Assembly (NCBI GenBank): GCA_900549275.1
Contig: URNU01000097.1
Span: 1-6,006 of the forward strand
Length of the DNA stretch: 6,006 bases
Direction of reading: 5' to 3'
Origin: an uncultured Collinsella sp.
GTDB lineage: Bacteria; Actinomycetota; Coriobacteriia; Coriobacteriales; Coriobacteriaceae
The position numbers were made by a program, and so were the translations under genes. Numbering within the stretch: the first letter of the stretch is position 1; each line of letters begins with the position of its first letter. Positions 4,417-6,006 of the stretch are shown one piece after another. Below the pieces are notes generated by a model that was given only the letters and a program-made list of their open reading frames with translations, ran no database searches and had not been told where the DNA came from.

Positions 4417-5808
4417 ATGACGGTGGATTTAAACAGGCTGATTCTGGGCAAGAGCTACAACTCTACCAAGGTCTTTCGTACGGCCCAGCATGTGGTCCAG
4501 GCCATTCTGCTCGGTGTTGTCGTTCCGGCGCTTATCCTGCTGCTTATCTGGGATTTAACCGATAATCCCAATCCCGTTCCGGGCGTCGTGGTCATTGCCG
4601 GCATGGTCATGCTGTGTTTCTTCTTCTCGTATGTCTTTGTGGTCCCCGACGACCTCACATCGAGCGCAACCGACCGCACGCTTGCCATCGCATCAAAAAT
4701 ATTCGCCTACACGTCGCGCGGCCTTACGCCCGAAGCGGCCCTGGGCGCCTCTAAAATCATCCTGTCCGAGACCATCGCCTCTGCCATCTGCTTTACCGAT
4801 GGCAAACAGGTGTTGGCAAGCTGGGGCGAGGACTCGGCAAAGTGCCCTGCCGGCACCCCGGTAGTGCTCAAGACCACGCTCAACGTGATTGAGACGGGTG
4901 AGCAGAGCGTGTTCTCGCGTGACACCTCCAATGAGACGGGAGGCTATTTTCCCCGCCTGCGCGCCGGCATTGTCGCGCCGCTTACCGTGCGCGGGCATTG
5001 CGTGGGCACACTCGAGCTGTATTACCCCCGCCTGAGCAGCATCGATATGCGCCAGACGGCCCTTGCCTCGGGTTTTGCCGACCTCATTTCCACGCAGCTT
5101 GCCAGCTTTGAGCTCGAGCGCCAGGACGAGCTCACGGCCCGCGTTGAGCTGCGCGCCCTGCAGTCGCAGGTCGACCCGCATTTTCTATTCAATACCATTA
5201 GCACGATCGTGTCGCTCGTTCGAACCGAGCCCGATAAGGCGCGATCGCTGCTGATCGACTTTTCCAACTACTATCGTCAGACGCTTTCTGATTCCGATAC
5301 GCTCACCACGCTCGAGCACGAGGTGGAACAGGGCACTCGTTATATCAATCTTATGCAGGCCCGGTATGGCGACGGCCGTCTGCGCGTTTCGGTCGACATC
5401 GACTTTGAGGTGCGCGACAGCCTGGTGCCGCCGTTTATCTTGCAGCCGCTGCTCGAAAACTGCATCAAGCATGCGCAGCGCGAGACCGAGCCGCTTTCTA
5501 TTCGTGTTAGGGCTTTTGAGACCGATGACGGCCTGGAGATCATCGTCGAAGATGACGGCATCGGTATGAGCGAAGAAGTCTGCGCGCATCTGTTTGAGCA
5601 GCATCGCCGAGAGGAGCCCGAGAGCATTACCGCCGACGGTTCCATCAAGCGAGGTTGCGGTCTGGCGCTCTTCAACGTGCTTCAGCGCATCCATTTCTTT
5701 TACGGAGAAGATTCTGGCATGCGCGTGAAGTCCCAGGAGGGCGTGGGGACGCAGGTCATCGTAGAGTTGAACGGCGAGCCGCATGAGCCGGCGCCGCTAA
5801 CGGTGTAG
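4417..5808 (+). CDS. LytS-type sensor histidine kinase with GAF-like domain (His_kinase/HATPase)
   Basis: A 463-residue membrane kinase of the LytS/BtsS/YpdA family, expected to phosphorylate the regulator encoded next. Two membrane helices (about 24-45 and 55-76) are followed by a GAF-like sensor domain (about 85-230; TPEAALGASKIILSETIAS, then CFTDGKQVLASWG). A short coiled-coil linker leads to the His_kinase domain, with phospho-acceptor His255 in LQSQVDPHFLFNTIS. The ATPase domain shows the N box LQPLLENCIKHA (Asn348), G1 box DDGIGMS (Asp380, Gly381, Gly383), G2-like GCGLALFNV (413-421) and a final GVGTQVIVEL. Known relatives carry a 5-6 helix 5TMR-LYT sensor; here only two helices remain. 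Start is uncertain: the ATG at 4417 directly abuts AAGGGG (4411-4416), while the GTG at 4423 (codon 3) has a proper 6-base spacing. The response-regulator gene follows after 38 bases. Confidence 0.94.
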   Translation: MTVDLNRLILGKSYNSTKVFRTAQHVVQAILLGVVVPALILLLIWDLTDNPNPVPGVVVIAGMVMLCFFFSYVFVVPDDLTSSATDRTLAIASKIFAYTSRGLTPEAALGASKIILSETIASAICFTDGKQVLASWGEDSAKCPAGTPVVLKTTLNVIETGEQSVFSRDTSNETGGYFPRLRAGIVAPLTVRGHCVGTLELYYPRLSSIDMRQTALASGFADLISTQLASFELERQDELTARVELRALQSQVDPHFLFNTISTIVSLVRTEPDKARSLLIDFSNYYRQTLSDSDTLTTLEHEVEQGTRYINLMQARYGDGRLRVSVDIDFEVRDSLVPPFILQPLLENCIKHAQRETEPLSIRVRAFETDDGLEIIVEDDGIGMSEEVCAHLFEQHRREEPESITADGSIKRGCGLALFNVLQRIHFFYGEDSGMRVKSQEGVGTQVIVELNGEPHEPAPLTV

Positions 5809-5846
5809 CACGCGGTTGGATTGAGAGAAAAAGAGGGGAAGCGCAT

Positions 5847-6006
5847 ATGTCCGAAGGCTGGAACATCCTGGTGGTTGATGACGAGCCTCCCATTAGGGCT
5901 GAGCTACGCTATCTGTTGGAAAAGGATACGCGTGTGGGTCAGATTGCCGAGGCGGGCAATGTCACCGAAGCCGTGGAGTCGATTCTGTCGAACAAGCCCG
6001 ACGTGC
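5847..6006 (+). CDS. Response regulator receiver domain (partial, cut by window end), probable LytTR type
   Basis: The first 53 codons of a gene running off the right edge. The start matches a CheY-like receiver domain: ILVVDDEPPIRAELRYLL with the acidic pair Asp11-Asp12, then a beta-2 and alpha-2 region (IAEAGNVTEAVESI) and NKPDV, which normally leads into the phospho-acceptor Asp a few residues later, just outside the window. AGAGGGG (5832-5838) lies 8 bases before the ATG. Thirty-eight bases after the LytS-type kinase, in the same direction, it is almost certainly its partner. Such partners usually carry a C-terminal LytTR DNA-binding domain, which cannot be seen here. Confidence 0.9.
   Translation, partial: MSEGWNILVVDDEPPIRAELRYLLEKDTRVGQIAEAGNVTEAVESILSNKPDV

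Overview
This window reads as chromosomal DNA from a moderately GC-rich, probably Gram-positive bacterium. Strong AGGAGG-type ribosome binding sites, short gaps and the protein styles suggest a gut actinobacterium of the Coriobacteriia, perhaps Collinsella. That placement is an inference from general resemblance, not from a marker gene. I see no tRNA, rRNA, CRISPR array, insertion sequence or phage gene.

Layout. Positions 1-80 hold no gene that I can support. Positions 81-1085 (minus strand) encode a membrane-anchored or lipid-anchored C39-like cysteine peptidase with an unusually long, disordered N-terminal tail. A 359-base divergent intergenic region (1086-1444) follows. It contains a 9-bp direct repeat of 21-bp period resembling LytTR-regulator sites, a nested inverted repeat, and two back-to-back hairpins just before the next gene's ribosome binding site. 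On the plus strand come a 483-residue APC-superfamily permease (1445-2896), then a 425-residue metal-dependent amidohydrolase of the imidazolonepropionase/prolidase-like type (3028-4305). The 131-base gap between them is rich in secondary structure, including a possible H-type pseudoknot next to the amidohydrolase ribosome binding site. A good intrinsic terminator (4364-4390) separates these from a two-component system: a LytS-type histidine kinase (4417-5808) and the first 53 codons of its response regulator (5847 to the window edge).

How they may work together. The permease and amidohydrolase look like an uptake-and-hydrolysis pair for an amino acid derivative or small peptide; the substrate cannot be read from sequence. 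LytS/LytTR-type systems often control a nearby transporter gene (BtsSR and YpdAB in E. coli are the known cases). The direct repeat upstream of the permease makes it reasonable to propose that the downstream kinase/regulator pair controls this catabolic pair. That link is inference. The peptidase is divergent and may be unrelated.
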